Notes: generated by a model from the sequence alone, not told the origin. A stretch of DNA of 64,000 bases from Porphyromonadaceae bacterium (GCA_030528555.1 JAUMYQ010000007.1:1-64000); one strand, 5' to 3'; positions 33,622 to 43,415 are shown, counted from the first letter of the stretch. Numbers and translations: made by a program.

Positions 33622-34773
33622 ATGAAGAAAATGAAAGCGTTTAGAAGATTTGTACTGGCTCTTGGGTTGGCCTCTGCAAGCCTAGGAGTCTATGCGCAGA
33701 GCGATAACCCATATATCGACGATGCCTATCTCTCTCCAAAGGAGGTTGAGCTACGCCATGCCAAGGCCAAAGCAGAGGCAGAGGCCCGCTATCGTGAAGC
33801 CCTCGAGCAGGAAAGACGGTACGAAGCCGAAAGGCAAAAGCGACTTGATGCCTACAAAGCACAACAACGAGACCGCGAGATAGATGCCTACAATGGTCGC
33901 TCATCGAATGGTGAGTATTATCAAAATGAGCAGCAGTACGGACAGACTAGCCATTCTCTCAAAAAGGGGAGTACCGAGATACATATCTATGGACCCTACT
34001 CGGAACGACTAGCACGCTTCCATGGAGAGGGTACACTGCTAGTAACTTCGCCCAGAGTGTACGTAGACAGAGACTACTACTCTGACGAACACACTACGCT
34101 CAGCTTACACATCGGTAACGGATCGTGGTATCCCTGGTATGATCCTTTCTACCTGTCTACCTATCCCTATGGAGGTCACTATCGTTCTCGCCATTGGTAT
34201 AGGCATGGCTCTTATTGGGGCTGGCATCCCTATGATCCATTCTATAGCCCTTACTACTACGACAGCTGGACGTGGGGCTACTACGGAGGCTACTACGGAG
34301 GCCTATATGGCTACTATGATGGTTATTATAGGGGGCTTGCTGATAGAGCTTACACAGATCACTACTACCGTAACCCCTATAGACATGGCAGCCGATCTAG
34401 CAGCCATCAGCATTCGTCTAGAGTAGAGCGATCAGCCTATGGAGCATATCGCTCAGCGAGCTCCTCAAACTATGAGCGCAATAGTTATGGAAGTAGTGGC
34501 TATCACTCGGATAGCCATACTGGTGGATCATATAGGGAGGTGGGACGCAGCTATGGTGGCAGCACACGCTACCAAGGGGCAGCACGCCTGCCTCAGCAAG
34601 GTAGGGATAGCTATAGTACACCACAGGGCAACAACAACTCTGGCAACAGTTACGAACGGAGCTACTCTCGCCCCTCCACATCAAGTGGAACTACAAACTA
34701 TAGCTCACCCTCACCTATATCAAGCCCCTCACCTACCTCTCGTGGTACGGGCATACGTTCTAGACATCGCTAA
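33622..34773 (+). CDS. Exported Tyr/Ser/Gly/His-rich low-complexity protein
   Basis: The product is 383 residues with a signal peptide (about 1-26, ending GVYAQ). Residues about 30-90 form a charged Ala/Glu/Arg helix. A region about 110-165 has strands (STEIHIYGPYSERLARFHGE). From about 170 the sequence is dominated by Tyr, Gly, Ser, His and Arg, with segments such as YDSWTWGYYGGYYGG, and from about 330 by Ser/Pro/Thr. This composition predicts a disordered, prion-like or adhesive domain outside the cell or in the periplasm. I do not recognise a family name. It is 38 bp upstream of the OmpP1/FadL-like gene. Confidence 0.85.
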   Translation: MKKMKAFRRFVLALGLASASLGVYAQSDNPYIDDAYLSPKEVELRHAKAKAEAEARYREALEQERRYEAERQKRLDAYKAQQRDREIDAYNGRSSNGEYYQNEQQYGQTSHSLKKGSTEIHIYGPYSERLARFHGEGTLLVTSPRVYVDRDYYSDEHTTLSLHIGNGSWYPWYDPFYLSTYPYGGHYRSRHWYRHGSYWGWHPYDPFYSPYYYDSWTWGYYGGYYGGLYGYYDGYYRGLADRAYTDHYYRNPYRHGSRSSSHQHSSRVERSAYGAYRSASSSNYERNSYGSSGYHSDSHTGGSYREVGRSYGGSTRYQGAARLPQQGRDSYSTPQGNNNSGNSYERSYSRPSTSSGTTNYSSPSPISSPSPTSRGTGIRSRHR

Positions 34774-34811
34774 ACTCTGCCAGTACCTTCAGAACTTAGA
34801 CAAACACTGAT

Positions 34812-36470
34812 ATGAAGAAGAAAGCATTGCTCGCCACGGCCCTTATCTACTCCACCCTCGGGGCAATGGCTCAAGATGAGATGAAAGTCATCGCCCTAAG
34901 CCATGGACACAGAGATCTCGGTTCGGCACGCTATCAAGCCCTCTCAGGGGCTATGGGAGCTATAGGAGCGGACTTTAGCTCCGTGAGCCAAAACCCAGCT
35001 GGTATCGCCCTCTTCCGCTCGAGTGGCAAAATTAGTCTAACAGGCAGTGGCAAGATCGCTGGTGGAGCTAAAGATTTGTGGTATGGCTCGCGTGCCACGC
35101 TCGCCGATGACAATAAGTTTTCACTCACAGAATTTTCTTACCTCACCAGCTGGGGTACGGCAGCTCGAGGGGTAACTTTCGGCCTTGGCGTAAGTCACGG
35201 TGGCAGCTTTGAGAGAGAACTCGATGCCTCAGCTCTGAAAGATAGTCGCACAGGCACCTCTCTGGCAGATTATGCCGCAGCACAGCTCAACAATGCTGAT
35301 ATATCTCATAGCGTCTGGGGCGAGAAGCGCGACCTCTATGCCGATGCCAACATCCCTTGGATAGGAACACTCGGCATGAAAGCTGGTTGGCTAGAACCAG
35401 TAAGTGGGCAGGATGGGACCTATCAAACAGCCTTTGCCTACCCCAACGCACAAGGAGAACTGGTAAACTATGCACCCAATAGCACAGCCTTCGTTAGTCG
35501 AGAGCGTGGCGGTGTGACCAATATGGACTTCGCTCTCGGCTTCCGCCTCTCTCCTGAGATCAATCTTGGGCTACTCATACGTGGGCAGTCACTCAGCTAC
35601 GACATCTACACATCGTACAAAGAGGGCTTCAAGCCTAGCGAAACTGCAGCTCTAGACTACCTTGGTCTCGACAACTGGCTCTCCATCTCAGGTATGGGTG
35701 TAGGCTTTGGCTTCGGCTTCTTAGGACAAATCGGTCAGGGACTACGTTTGGGAGCATCGGTATATACCCCAACGTTCTACCATCTCAAGCAAGACTTCTC
35801 GGCCATCGCTACGGGCTACAACGAGCTATTTCGGCAAGACACGGGCAGAGGTAGTAGCACAGAGTATCTGGCTCAGACACCTAAGGATGCCGCTAATGCC
35901 TTCCGCCTCAATACCCCTTGGCGATTAGGGGTGAATGCAGCCTACATCTTCGGGCATAAAGCCATTGCTAGCCTCGACTATGAGTTTATTTACACAGCCT
36001 CGGCACGTCTGGGCAACGATGGCTATAGTACAGGAGCAGGCTTCTCCGAGGATAATCGTGCCCTGCGTAGACACTTCCGTGGAATGGGACGTTTGCGTCT
36101 TGGGCTAGAATACAGCATAACACCGCGAGTAGCCCTACGCGCGGGCTACCGACATGAGACGCCTATCTCTCAGACGAAGCTCTTCCGCACCCCTGGCTAC
36201 TCAGAGCTACTCGGTGGTACGCTCGTGCACTATCGCTTACCTAAGGGGACAAATGCCTTATCGCTCGGTACAGGCTTACGCCTCTCACGTAGTTGGACGC
36301 TCGATATAGCCTACGCGTATACCACGCAAAAAAGTGAGTATACAGCCATACCCAGCATCACAGACAGTGCGATACCTTCCCCCAGCGAAAGCTACATGAA
36401 TGGTCTAGAAGCCATCAGGGAAGAGCACTCAAGCCACACAATGAGTGCAACGCTAAGTCTCCGCTTCTGA
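34812..36470 (+). CDS. OmpP1/FadL-family outer membrane transporter
   Basis: The product is 552 residues with a signal peptide ending MAQ near residue 21. The N-terminal hatch motif (DLGSARYQALSGAMGAIGAD, then FSSVSQNPAGIALFRSSG) is typical of OmpP1/FadL proteins. The remainder has alternating strands of a large beta-barrel and ends in SLRF, an outer-membrane C-terminal signature. Members import long-chain fatty acids or other hydrophobic molecules; in Bacteroidota they are sometimes annotated as hemin receptors without proof. A strong terminator follows. The acyl-CoA ligase at 38027 could act on imported acids. Confidence 0.9.
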   Translation: MKKKALLATALIYSTLGAMAQDEMKVIALSHGHRDLGSARYQALSGAMGAIGADFSSVSQNPAGIALFRSSGKISLTGSGKIAGGAKDLWYGSRATLADDNKFSLTEFSYLTSWGTAARGVTFGLGVSHGGSFERELDASALKDSRTGTSLADYAAAQLNNADISHSVWGEKRDLYADANIPWIGTLGMKAGWLEPVSGQDGTYQTAFAYPNAQGELVNYAPNSTAFVSRERGGVTNMDFALGFRLSPEINLGLLIRGQSLSYDIYTSYKEGFKPSETAALDYLGLDNWLSISGMGVGFGFGFLGQIGQGLRLGASVYTPTFYHLKQDFSAIATGYNELFRQDTGRGSSTEYLAQTPKDAANAFRLNTPWRLGVNAAYIFGHKAIASLDYEFIYTASARLGNDGYSTGAGFSEDNRALRRHFRGMGRLRLGLEYSITPRVALRAGYRHETPISQTKLFRTPGYSELLGGTLVHYRLPKGTNALSLGTGLRLSRSWTLDIAYAYTTQKSEYTAIPSITDSAIPSPSESYMNGLEAIREEHSSHTMSATLSLRF

Positions 36471-36538
36471 GCTAGCGTACCAGTCTCTACCGCAGAAATG
36501 ACGCGGTCCATAGAAAGCTTTCATTCTCTGACCAGCAT

Positions 36539-36577
36539 ATCGGGATAGCTCTAAAAGAGCTGTCCCGATAGTTTTTT
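36539..36577 (+). terminator. Terminator after the OmpP1/FadL-like gene
   Basis: ATCGGGATAGCTCT (36539-36552) pairs with AGAGCTGTCCCGAT (36556-36569) with one mismatch and a 3-base loop, followed by AGTTTTTT. The right arm can instead pair with a third arm at 36582-36592. Confidence 0.85.
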
Positions 36578-36592
36578 AAGGACTATCGGGAC
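36562..36592 (-). terminator. Alternative hairpin for the converging lipoprotein gene
   Basis: GTCCCGATAGT (36562-36572) and ACTATCGGGAC (36582-36592) form a perfect 11-bp stem around a 9-base loop. Read leftward it lies 52 bp after the lipoprotein stop. It competes with the rightward terminator for the middle arm. Confidence 0.55.
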
Positions 36593-36643
36593 AGAATAAG
36601 TAGCCTTGGCATTCGCCTCAAGCTACCGATACATGAACATAGA

Positions 36644-37570
36644 CTATCGCTCCACGTAAGTAAGTACAATTACCGAAACATCACCTTCATTCTGTATCGT
36701 GATACGTATAGGTCTCCCCTTAGCATCCAGATCGTACTTATAGGTAATCTGTCGATTCAGGTCGGCGCGCTCCTTAGAACTCCTCTCTAGACGACTCATC
36801 AAATGGTGAGAACGGATCCCCAACTGCTCTGTCCAGAGATATTGATATTCGGGGGCAAAGAGCAATCTACGCTGGAGAAAATTGAGATCAGGATAAACGT
36901 TATTCTTAACCTGAGAGTATGCTCTCATTTCTGTAACGGAGAACTCATCTCTCTCATAAAGTACCTTCTCCAGATTGTTCTCTCGCCACGTAAGGCTAAC
37001 GAGCCTCATAAATGGCGAGATGTAGGACGTCCTCCGACCGAAGTCGTCAAAAGTATTGTCTGCCTCCCTACGTACCTCAGGCTCCGAGCCTTCGAAGAAG
37101 ATAGTCTCCTCCAACTTAGTCGCACGCTTGCTCGCCTCATCTAGGAAGAGACGATACTCTGTAGGCTTCACCAGATTCTTCTGATGCTTATCATTGTCAT
37201 AGGTCATCAAGACAGAAGCAGCCTCATAGCTGAGCTTACCTGTATAGACATCGACATTAGTTCCTCCTGTGTAGACATCGACATTAGTTCCTCGGGAATA
37301 ATGCTCCTCAAGAGAAGAAAGGCGCATAGCTTCATCGTAGCTGTACTGTACCATATGATGAACCCTTTGTTGCTCATCAAGGAATTCTATTTTAGAGATA
37401 TAGTGTAACTCGGGGACATTAGGCTTCTCAGGATCAGGTTTCTGAGGTTTTTGGGGATCAGGATTGCTCGGGGTCTCCTGCACTGGAGGAGCTGGAGCTG
37501 GCTCTTGCCCTGTCTTGGAGCAAGCTGTCAGACAACCGAGAGCAAGCACTAGAACTAGGATTTTCTTCAT
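36644..37570 (-). CDS. Lipoprotein of unknown function
   Basis: The product is 308 residues, with a signal peptide and lipobox (CLTACSK, Cys about 17). A Pro/Asp/Glu/Lys linker (about 20-55) follows, as in many surface lipoproteins of this phylum. The rest is beta-rich with repeats like YSYDEAMRLSSLEEHY and YKYDLDAKGRPIRIT, resembling RHS/YD-like or DUF4595-type lipoproteins. GTNVDVYTG occurs twice in tandem near residues 94-111, from a 27-bp duplication. Likely at the outer membrane surface; role unknown. Confidence 0.8.
   Translation of the reverse strand: MKKILVLVLALGCLTACSKTGQEPAPAPPVQETPSNPDPQKPQKPDPEKPNVPELHYISKIEFLDEQQRVHHMVQYSYDEAMRLSSLEEHYSRGTNVDVYTGGTNVDVYTGKLSYEAASVLMTYDNDKHQKNLVKPTEYRLFLDEASKRATKLEETIFFEGSEPEVRREADNTFDDFGRRTSYISPFMRLVSLTWRENNLEKVLYERDEFSVTEMRAYSQVKNNVYPDLNFLQRRLLFAPEYQYLWTEQLGIRSHHLMSRLERSSKERADLNRQITYKYDLDAKGRPIRITIQNEGDVSVIVLTYVER
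37239..37292. repeat. 27-bp in-frame tandem duplication
   Basis: Two 27-base units (37239-37265 and 37266-37292) differ at one base. Each encodes nine residues of the lipoprotein, so the frame is kept. The near identity suggests a recent duplication or a slippage-prone site. Confidence 0.9.
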
Positions 37571-37622
37571 AACTCGAATAATTTATTTATTGTTAGTCAG
37601 CGTAGGCATGGCCCACGCACCA

Positions 37623-37630
37623 CAAAAGTA
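37623..37630 (-). promoter_or_regulatory. Candidate promoter of the lipoprotein gene
   Basis: CAAAAGTA reads TACTTTTG on the minus strand, a full -7 match, 53 bp upstream of the ATG. No clear -33 box. Confidence 0.45.
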
Positions 37631-37757
37631 ACCCAAATCGAGTAACCTAGGCAGCCCCTACACATAGTGACGGACAACTGAACCCACAATTTAACTTAAC
37701 AACTTTCTAGGCTCTCAAAGGAGAAAATGCAATCCACTTATATACAGTGACTTACAA

Positions 37758-37880
37758 AAGCCCCTGATGTACATAAAAAATATTCGGGAACTTTCGAAAA
37801 AAACTTCCCGATCTTTTTCCAAAAACTTCGGGAACTCCCAAAAAAAACTTCGGGAACTTTTTTTCGAGTATTCCCGAGCA
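37758..37880. repeat. TTCCCGAA repeat element, copy B (inverted)
   Basis: Same unit order as copy A, on the opposite strand. Its central hairpin has two mismatched pairs. The shared start GGAATACTCGAAAAAA and end ACATCAGGGG make it nearly full length. It lies upstream of both flanking genes, so it is not a simple terminator. Confidence 0.8.
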
Positions 37881-37954
37881 TTTTTTTGAGTGAAAGATCA
37901 GAGTGTTTTTGATACCACAAATAAAGCTATCGGGACTTATCCTCGCCTTTTTGA

Positions 37955-37962
37955 TACCTTTG
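37955..37962 (+). promoter_or_regulatory. Candidate promoter of the acyl-CoA ligase gene
   Basis: TACCTTTG matches the -7 consensus fully; the ATG is 64 bp downstream. The -33 region is T-rich without a perfect TTTG. Confidence 0.55.
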
Positions 37963-38026
37963 CGCAGTAGGGTGATCTATTTTGAGCACATAGGGGGAAG
38001 GATATACCAATCAAATAGGAGTAAGC

Positions 38027-39844
38027 ATGACAAATCCAATCATTCATTTGGCAGAGTATTCGCAACGGCTGCGTACAGTATTTGCACGCAAAACGATTAT
38101 TAGGTACTACAATACCAGCAAGTCGGCTTGGTCGGATCTCAACGGTGGGGAGGTGGCAGACCGCTGCCTAGATGCAGCCAAAGCTCTCGCGCGTGAAGGT
38201 ATACAGTTGGGCGATAAAGTAGGCTTCTACACACCCAATAATGTACATGCAACAATTGCAGAGCTCGGACTGTATATGATGCGTGGCATCTCGGTCCCCC
38301 TCTATGCTACGAGTACGCCTGAGCAAGTAGACTTCATCGTGCGCGATGCCCAGGTACGCCTCATCTTCGTAGGTGAACAGTTTCAGTACAACAATGCCTA
38401 CGAAGTGCAACGCACGATACCTGAGTTAGAACGCATCATCATCTTTGACAACAGCGTAGTACTTCATCCAGAAGACAAAACTTCGATGTACTATGACGAA
38501 TTCATTCGCAGGGGAGACTCCAAAGCTTCGGAGAACCAAGCCAACATCAGCTCCTCTCGAGCCTTGGGGCAAGACATCGCCCTTATTATATACACCTCTG
38601 GAACGTCTGGACGTAGCAAAGGAGTCGTACTAAGACACTCGAGCCTCATGTGCCAGATAGATGCCCATGTACGTATGTTCGACTTCATCTCTAGCCGAGA
38701 TGTGAGCATGAGCTTCCTACCACAGAGCCACATTTTCGAAAAGACTTGGGTATACTATTGCCTCTATATGGGCTGCACAGTAGCTATACTGAACGATCCC
38801 AAGCGCATCCTAGAGGCTCTGCCTCAAATCAAGCCCACTATGATGTGCAACGTACCGCGCTTTTGGGAGAAAGTCTATGCTGGTGTGCAGGACAAAATCA
38901 ACCAAGCTCCTCCCTTGCAACAGAAGGCCCTACGCCATGCCATTGAGGTGGGGCGCAGATACCGCCTAGAGTATGACAATGAGGGTAGGCCTGCCCCATG
39001 GCATCTGCGCCTGCTCTTCGGGCTATACAAACGGACACTCTTCGCCAAGCTCAAGAGCGTACTAGGGCTACAGCGAGGACGATTCTTCCCAGTAGCTGGC
39101 GCATCGCTCTCGGACGAGGTCAATCGCTTCTTACAGTCAGTAGACATCCCCATCTGCGTGGGCTATGGCCTCTCCGAATCTACGGCAACGGTGAGCTGCT
39201 TCCCTCAGAAGGGCTTTGTACTGAGCTCTATCGGTGAAGTACTAGAGCACGTAGACGTACGCATAGACCCCGAGACGAGCGAAATACAGCTCAAAGGGCC
39301 GAGTATCATTACCGAATATTACAATAACCCCGAGGCGAACGCCGAGAGCTTTACGCCCGATGGCTATTTCAAAACGGGCGATGCTGGCAGGTTAGAAGGG
39401 CGTGTGCTATACTTCACCGAGCGCATCAAAGATCTCTTCAAGACTGCCAATGGCAAATACATTGCCCCACAGATGCTTGAGGGGCTACTAGCTACCGATC
39501 CTATCTTTGAACAAGTTGCTATCATTGGTGATGGATATAAGTTCGTCAGCGCTCTCATCTTCCCCAACTGGGATATACTGCGCCGTGAAGCTCAAGAACG
39601 TGGTTTAAATCTAGAGCGTAGCAACGAAGCTCTAGCAGAAGACTACGAGGTGCACCGCTTGGTAATGACGCACGTAGAGCAGGCCCTAGGCAGTGTGGCG
39701 CAATACGAGAAGGTCAAAAAGTTTACCCTCCTATCCCGTCCCTTCACCATTGAGGATGGCGAGCTAACCTCTACAATGAAGATACGCCGTACCATCGTGG
39801 CGCAACACTATGCCCAAGAAATAGCCAAGATGTACGAACAGTGA
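38027..39844 (+). CDS. Long-chain acyl-CoA ligase (AMP-forming)
   Basis: The product is 605 residues. The AMP-binding P-loop is IIYTSGTSGRSKGV, followed by GYGLSESTATVSC and the hinge FKTGDAGRLEGRVLYFTER. These match the FadD/long-chain acyl-CoA synthetase group, which activates fatty acids with ATP and CoA at the inner face of the membrane. In this group the eukaryote-like FadD15 form of about 600 residues is common. A terminal Lys near the end (TMKIRRTIVAQHY) suits catalysis. ybeY follows after 20 bp. Confidence 0.92.
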   Translation: MTNPIIHLAEYSQRLRTVFARKTIIRYYNTSKSAWSDLNGGEVADRCLDAAKALAREGIQLGDKVGFYTPNNVHATIAELGLYMMRGISVPLYATSTPEQVDFIVRDAQVRLIFVGEQFQYNNAYEVQRTIPELERIIIFDNSVVLHPEDKTSMYYDEFIRRGDSKASENQANISSSRALGQDIALIIYTSGTSGRSKGVVLRHSSLMCQIDAHVRMFDFISSRDVSMSFLPQSHIFEKTWVYYCLYMGCTVAILNDPKRILEALPQIKPTMMCNVPRFWEKVYAGVQDKINQAPPLQQKALRHAIEVGRRYRLEYDNEGRPAPWHLRLLFGLYKRTLFAKLKSVLGLQRGRFFPVAGASLSDEVNRFLQSVDIPICVGYGLSESTATVSCFPQKGFVLSSIGEVLEHVDVRIDPETSEIQLKGPSIITEYYNNPEANAESFTPDGYFKTGDAGRLEGRVLYFTERIKDLFKTANGKYIAPQMLEGLLATDPIFEQVAIIGDGYKFVSALIFPNWDILRREAQERGLNLERSNEALAEDYEVHRLVMTHVEQALGSVAQYEKVKKFTLLSRPFTIEDGELTSTMKIRRTIVAQHYAQEIAKMYEQ

Positions 39845-39864
39845 TGAGTTAAACCAACAGCCCA

Positions 39865-40326
39865 ATGATTACATTCTACGCCGAGGAGGGTGTGCGTATG
39901 CCTGAGCTGCGCAGACGCATCGTGAAAGCATGGCTCAAGACCGTGGCCCTCAGCTATGGCAAGCGCATCGGGACGCTATGCTACCAGTTTTGCAATGATG
40001 AGCGAATACTGGAGGTCAATAAGCAGTTTCTCAATCACGATTATTATACAGATATCATTACTTTTGATGAGAGCTGGGATGACACGCTCTCGGGGGATAT
40101 GCTCATTAGCCTCGACACTGTGCGTAGCAATGCCGAGATGCTAGGCGCAACTCTTGAGGAAGAGCTACATCGAGTTATAGTACACGGGCTACTTCACCTA
40201 TCGGGATTGAGGGACAAAACAAAGAGTGAGGCCAAGCGGATGCGATCCGCCGAGGATGAAGCTCTTGGCGCTCTACGTAACTTATTGCCCGAAGGCGTCT
40301 CTCTACTAGCCAAACGATACAAATAA
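39865..40326 (+). CDS. ybeY: Endoribonuclease YbeY
   Basis: The product is 153 residues. CYQFCNDERILEVNKQFLNH, then YYTDIITFDES and the metal motif VIVHGLLHLSGLRDKTKSEA identify it. The two first histidines of the HGxLHLxGYDH motif are present, but the third is absent (GLRD); as I recall this variant is usual in Bacteroidota. YbeY matures 16S rRNA and takes part in ribosome quality control. The 96-residue gene follows after 25 bp. Confidence 0.92.
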   Translation: MITFYAEEGVRMPELRRRIVKAWLKTVALSYGKRIGTLCYQFCNDERILEVNKQFLNHDYYTDIITFDESWDDTLSGDMLISLDTVRSNAEMLGATLEEELHRVIVHGLLHLSGLRDKTKSEAKRMRSAEDEALGALRNLLPEGVSLLAKRYK

Positions 40327-40351
40327 CGATACTACAAACAACGACATTACT

Positions 40352-40642
40352 ATGGCAAGCAAACGTAAACTCAAGAAACAAGTAGTAGAACTATCCTCGT
40401 GGCTCTTCGCCGATGCCATGGTCATTCGCCTGGTCTCCGATGCAGACAAACAAGAGGCAGTAAACGAACTCATTGACGACATCATGGTCTGGACTGATGA
40501 TACCATTCGTCGCATAGCCCATCCCGATGGCAAAGACAACCCCAAGCTCGTGAAGGCTTACTACCGAGAGTTGCGTGCCGATATCGAGAAGAAGAGTAGT
40601 AAGCTAGAGGCACAGCTAACAAGCCTCGTAGAGCAACTTTAG
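40352..40642 (+). CDS. Small helical conserved protein of unknown function
   Basis: The product is 96 residues, basic at the start (MASKRKLKKQVVEL) and helical throughout, with ELIDDIMVWTDDTIRRIAHP in the middle and a coiled-coil-like end. No signal peptide. I recall similar short proteins after ybeY-like genes in this group without known function. Soluble, cytoplasmic. Confidence 0.7.
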   Translation: MASKRKLKKQVVELSSWLFADAMVIRLVSDADKQEAVNELIDDIMVWTDDTIRRIAHPDGKDNPKLVKAYYRELRADIEKKSSKLEAQLTSLVEQL

Positions 40643-40669
40643 TGTTGGTACCATAGAGCCCGACCCACG

Positions 40670-41629
40670 ATGAGGGAGAGCAGACATACTAGGGGAGAGC
40701 TAGCAGCGCTACTGACCATATCGCTACTCTCCATCCTCGCGCTCTCTCCATCGGGACAGGGAATGCGCTCGCTTCTTCTGAGCACACTCTCCCTCGAGGG
40801 GCAGGTTTTCTCATGGCAAAGTATTGGGGCAGCCTATCTGATCTCTCTCGTACTTACGCTCATCACCCAGAGATCTATAGACTACTATTTGCTGCTCAAA
40901 AAAAGCGAGCAGAGCCTGAGTCGTACCCTCTCTATCCTGATACTCTTTGCCCTTACGCTGCGCTTGCCATGGCAACTCTGGGTGCTGCCTCTAGGTTACA
41001 TCGTTGCCCTTTCGAGCCTCTTTGACATTTATCAAAAGAGAGACCAAGCGGTGCTCTTTCTCATCTTGGGGCTCGGATTGGGTGGCCTATCTCTATACAG
41101 TGCCAAAGCTATCCTTTTAGTACCACTCATCTGGGCGATAATGTACCAGCAACGTACGCTATACCTCCGACATCTTCTAGCCCTCATTCACGGTATAGTA
41201 CTGATAGCTCTAGGAGCCTTTGGTGTACTTGGCGTAGAGCCTAGCTTGCAACTAGGACAGTCTTGGTTGAGCCAGTGGCACGAGTGGCATTCCATCCCTT
41301 GGGGCGTGGAGGGTTATGCCCCTTACAGTTGGCTCGCCCTTGGACTCCTTGGCCTAGTATGCATTAGTCTGGTAATCTACGTTGTAAGCTCTTCATACAA
41401 TAGCGTACGCCATTCCGCTCAGCTACAGAGCCTCATCTCGATGCTATTTGTAGGGCTTGGCCTATGGGCGTTCGATGCCTCTTGCCCCATGCTCTTTGCC
41501 AGCCTACTACACTTGCCGCTGGTGGTACTACTATGCAAAGCTATCGTTCGACTACCGCACCTACGTTACCAGCGCTGGACGATCATCATCCTCATGATTG
41601 CCTTATTCATCATCCTATTTTTGTCCTAA
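40670..41629 (+). CDS. Multi-pass membrane protein of unknown function
   Basis: The product is 319 residues with about nine or ten hydrophobic segments spread over the whole length, for example about 11-27, 43-63, 79-99, 102-117 and 127-160. Loops are short. There is no catalytic motif I recognise. It resembles membrane proteins annotated as DUF6427-like in Bacteroidota (recalled). It lies between the helical protein gene and fhs. Confidence 0.7.
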   Translation: MRESRHTRGELAALLTISLLSILALSPSGQGMRSLLLSTLSLEGQVFSWQSIGAAYLISLVLTLITQRSIDYYLLLKKSEQSLSRTLSILILFALTLRLPWQLWVLPLGYIVALSSLFDIYQKRDQAVLFLILGLGLGGLSLYSAKAILLVPLIWAIMYQQRTLYLRHLLALIHGIVLIALGAFGVLGVEPSLQLGQSWLSQWHEWHSIPWGVEGYAPYSWLALGLLGLVCISLVIYVVSSSYNSVRHSAQLQSLISMLFVGLGLWAFDASCPMLFASLLHLPLVVLLCKAIVRLPHLRYQRWTIIILMIALFIILFLS

Positions 41630-41647
41630 CCATATTCTCCAATCAAC

Positions 41648-43312
41648 ATGAAGTCAGACATCGAAATTGCTCGCAGCATTGAGCTAAAACCTATTGTAGA
41701 TATTGCATCGCAAATCGGCCTTAGCCCCAAAGACCTAGAACCCTATGGGCATTATATCGCCAAAGCCCCCCTGAACCTTATCAAGGACACTTCTAAGAGT
41801 AAGCTCATTCTTGTCACAGCCATCACACCAACCAAGAGTGGCCTTGGTAAAACAACCGTCTCCATCGGCCTGGCTCTAGGGCTAAATAAAATTGGCAAGA
41901 AAGCAGTAGTAGCTCTAAGAGAGCCTTCTCTAGGGCCCTGCTTCGGCATGAAAGGCGGAGCAGCTGGCGGTGGCTATGCTCAGGTGCTGCCAATGGAGAA
42001 AATCAACCTCCACTTCACAGGCGACTTCCACGCCATCACCTCGGCGCACAACATGATTACAGCCCTCCTGGACAACTATATTTATCAGCACCGCAGCGAC
42101 AGCAGCAAGGGTCTTGCCGAGGTGCTTTGGAAGCGCGTCCTGGACGTAAACGACCGATCCCTCAGGAGTATAGTCACAGGCCTTGGGGGCAGTGCCAATG
42201 GTATCCCAACGGAGTCTGGCTTCGACATCACGCCAGCGAGCGAAATCATGGCCATTCTCTGCCTATCTAGAGACGAAGACGACCTGCATCGCCGAATAGA
42301 GAACATCCTACTCGGCTACACACACGAAGGCAAACCCTTCTACGTGCGAGACCTTGGCGTAGCTGGAGCCATTTGCGTCCTACTACGTGAGGCGATCAAT
42401 CCGAACCTCGTTCAGACTACCGAGCATACGCCAGCCTTCATACACGGTGGCCCCTTTGCCAACATTGCGCACGGCTGCAACTCCATCATTGCTACACGCA
42501 TGGCTATGAGCCACAGCGAATACACGATTACGGAGGCAGGATTCGGAGCTGACCTAGGGGCGGAGAAGTTCCTCAATATCAAATGCCGTGTGGCTGGCCT
42601 CCAACCTGCCCTAACTGTGCTGGTTGCCACCATCGGTGGCCTCAAGATGCACGGAGGAGTCCCCGAAACTGACCTCAAGGAGGAGCACCTAGAAGGCGTT
42701 CGCTCGGGGTTGGCTAACCTAGACCGCCACATCGACAACCTCCAAAGCTTCGGTCAGACGGTCGTGGTAGCCTTTAACCGCTTCGCCTCCGATACGGATG
42801 CCGAGATCGAAATTGTCCGTGCTCACTGCGCTACTCGAGGGGTAGGCTTCGCTGTAAACTCAGCTTTCGCTCAGGGAGGTGATGGAGCCGAAGAGCTAGC
42901 TCGGCTTGTAGTGGACACCATAACTAAGACCCCCTCGCAGCCCCTGCGCCACACCTACGCCCTAGAGGACGATGTGATAACCAAAGCCGAAGCGGTGGCC
43001 ACGAAGATCTATGGGGCAAGCAAGGTGGTCTTCTCATCTAAAGCTAAAAAGCAGCTCCATCGCATCGCCGAGCACGGCTGGGGGCGACTGCCTATTTGCA
43101 TAGCCAAGACGCAGTACTCGTTCTCACAAGATGCCACCGCCTATGGTAATACTCGAGACTTTACCCTCGAGGTGGCAGACATCGTCATCAACACAGGAGC
43201 TGAGATGATCGTCCTTATCATGGGTAATATCATGCGGATGCCTGGCCTACCCAAGAGCCCACAAGCCCTGCGCATCGACATCGTTGACGGAGAGATTGAA
43301 GGGCTAAGCTAA
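41648..43312 (+). CDS. fhs: Formate-tetrahydrofolate ligase
   Basis: The product is 554 residues. The ATP-binding motif [16 protein letters not shown], then [20 protein letters not shown] and the block [14 protein letters not shown] mark the family. It joins formate to tetrahydrofolate using ATP, giving 10-formyl-THF for purine and formyl-Met synthesis and linking formate from amino-acid fermentation to one-carbon metabolism. It is followed by a hairpin terminator. Confidence 0.96.
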   Translation: MKSDIEIARSIELKPIVDIASQIGLSPKDLEPYGHYIAKAPLNLIKDTSKSKLILVTAITPTKSGLGKTTVSIGLALGLNKIGKKAVVALREPSLGPCFGMKGGAAGGGYAQVLPMEKINLHFTGDFHAITSAHNMITALLDNYIYQHRSDSSKGLAEVLWKRVLDVNDRSLRSIVTGLGGSANGIPTESGFDITPASEIMAILCLSRDEDDLHRRIENILLGYTHEGKPFYVRDLGVAGAICVLLREAINPNLVQTTEHTPAFIHGGPFANIAHGCNSIIATRMAMSHSEYTITEAGFGADLGAEKFLNIKCRVAGLQPALTVLVATIGGLKMHGGVPETDLKEEHLEGVRSGLANLDRHIDNLQSFGQTVVVAFNRFASDTDAEIEIVRAHCATRGVGFAVNSAFAQGGDGAEELARLVVDTITKTPSQPLRHTYALEDDVITKAEAVATKIYGASKVVFSSKAKKQLHRIAEHGWGRLPICIAKTQYSFSQDATAYGNTRDFTLEVADIVINTGAEMIVLIMGNIMRMPGLPKSPQALRIDIVDGEIEGLS

Positions 43313-43340
43313 GTCCGCTCCTCATCTATTAACTGCTGCC

Positions 43341-43389
43341 CCCAACAGATGCAGTGCACCTCCCCACGGAAGCCACTACATCTGTTGGG
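43341..43389 (+). terminator. Terminator of fhs
   Basis: CCCAACAGATGCAGTG (43341-43356) pairs with CACTACATCTGTTGGG (43374-43389) over 16 bp with one mismatch and a 17-base loop. Only GTTTT follows, so termination may be partial. Confidence 0.7.
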
Positions 43390-43415
43390 AGCTATGTTTT
43401 AAACTTAGCGGATAT

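Larger units (their letters stand above)
37571..38026. other. Divergent intergenic region with two promoters and repeat copy B
   Basis: Contains TACTTTTG on the minus strand (37630-37623) for the lipoprotein gene, the repeat element at 37758-37880, and TACCTTTG on the plus strand (37955-37962) for the acyl-CoA ligase gene. No gene is credible. Confidence 0.6.
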
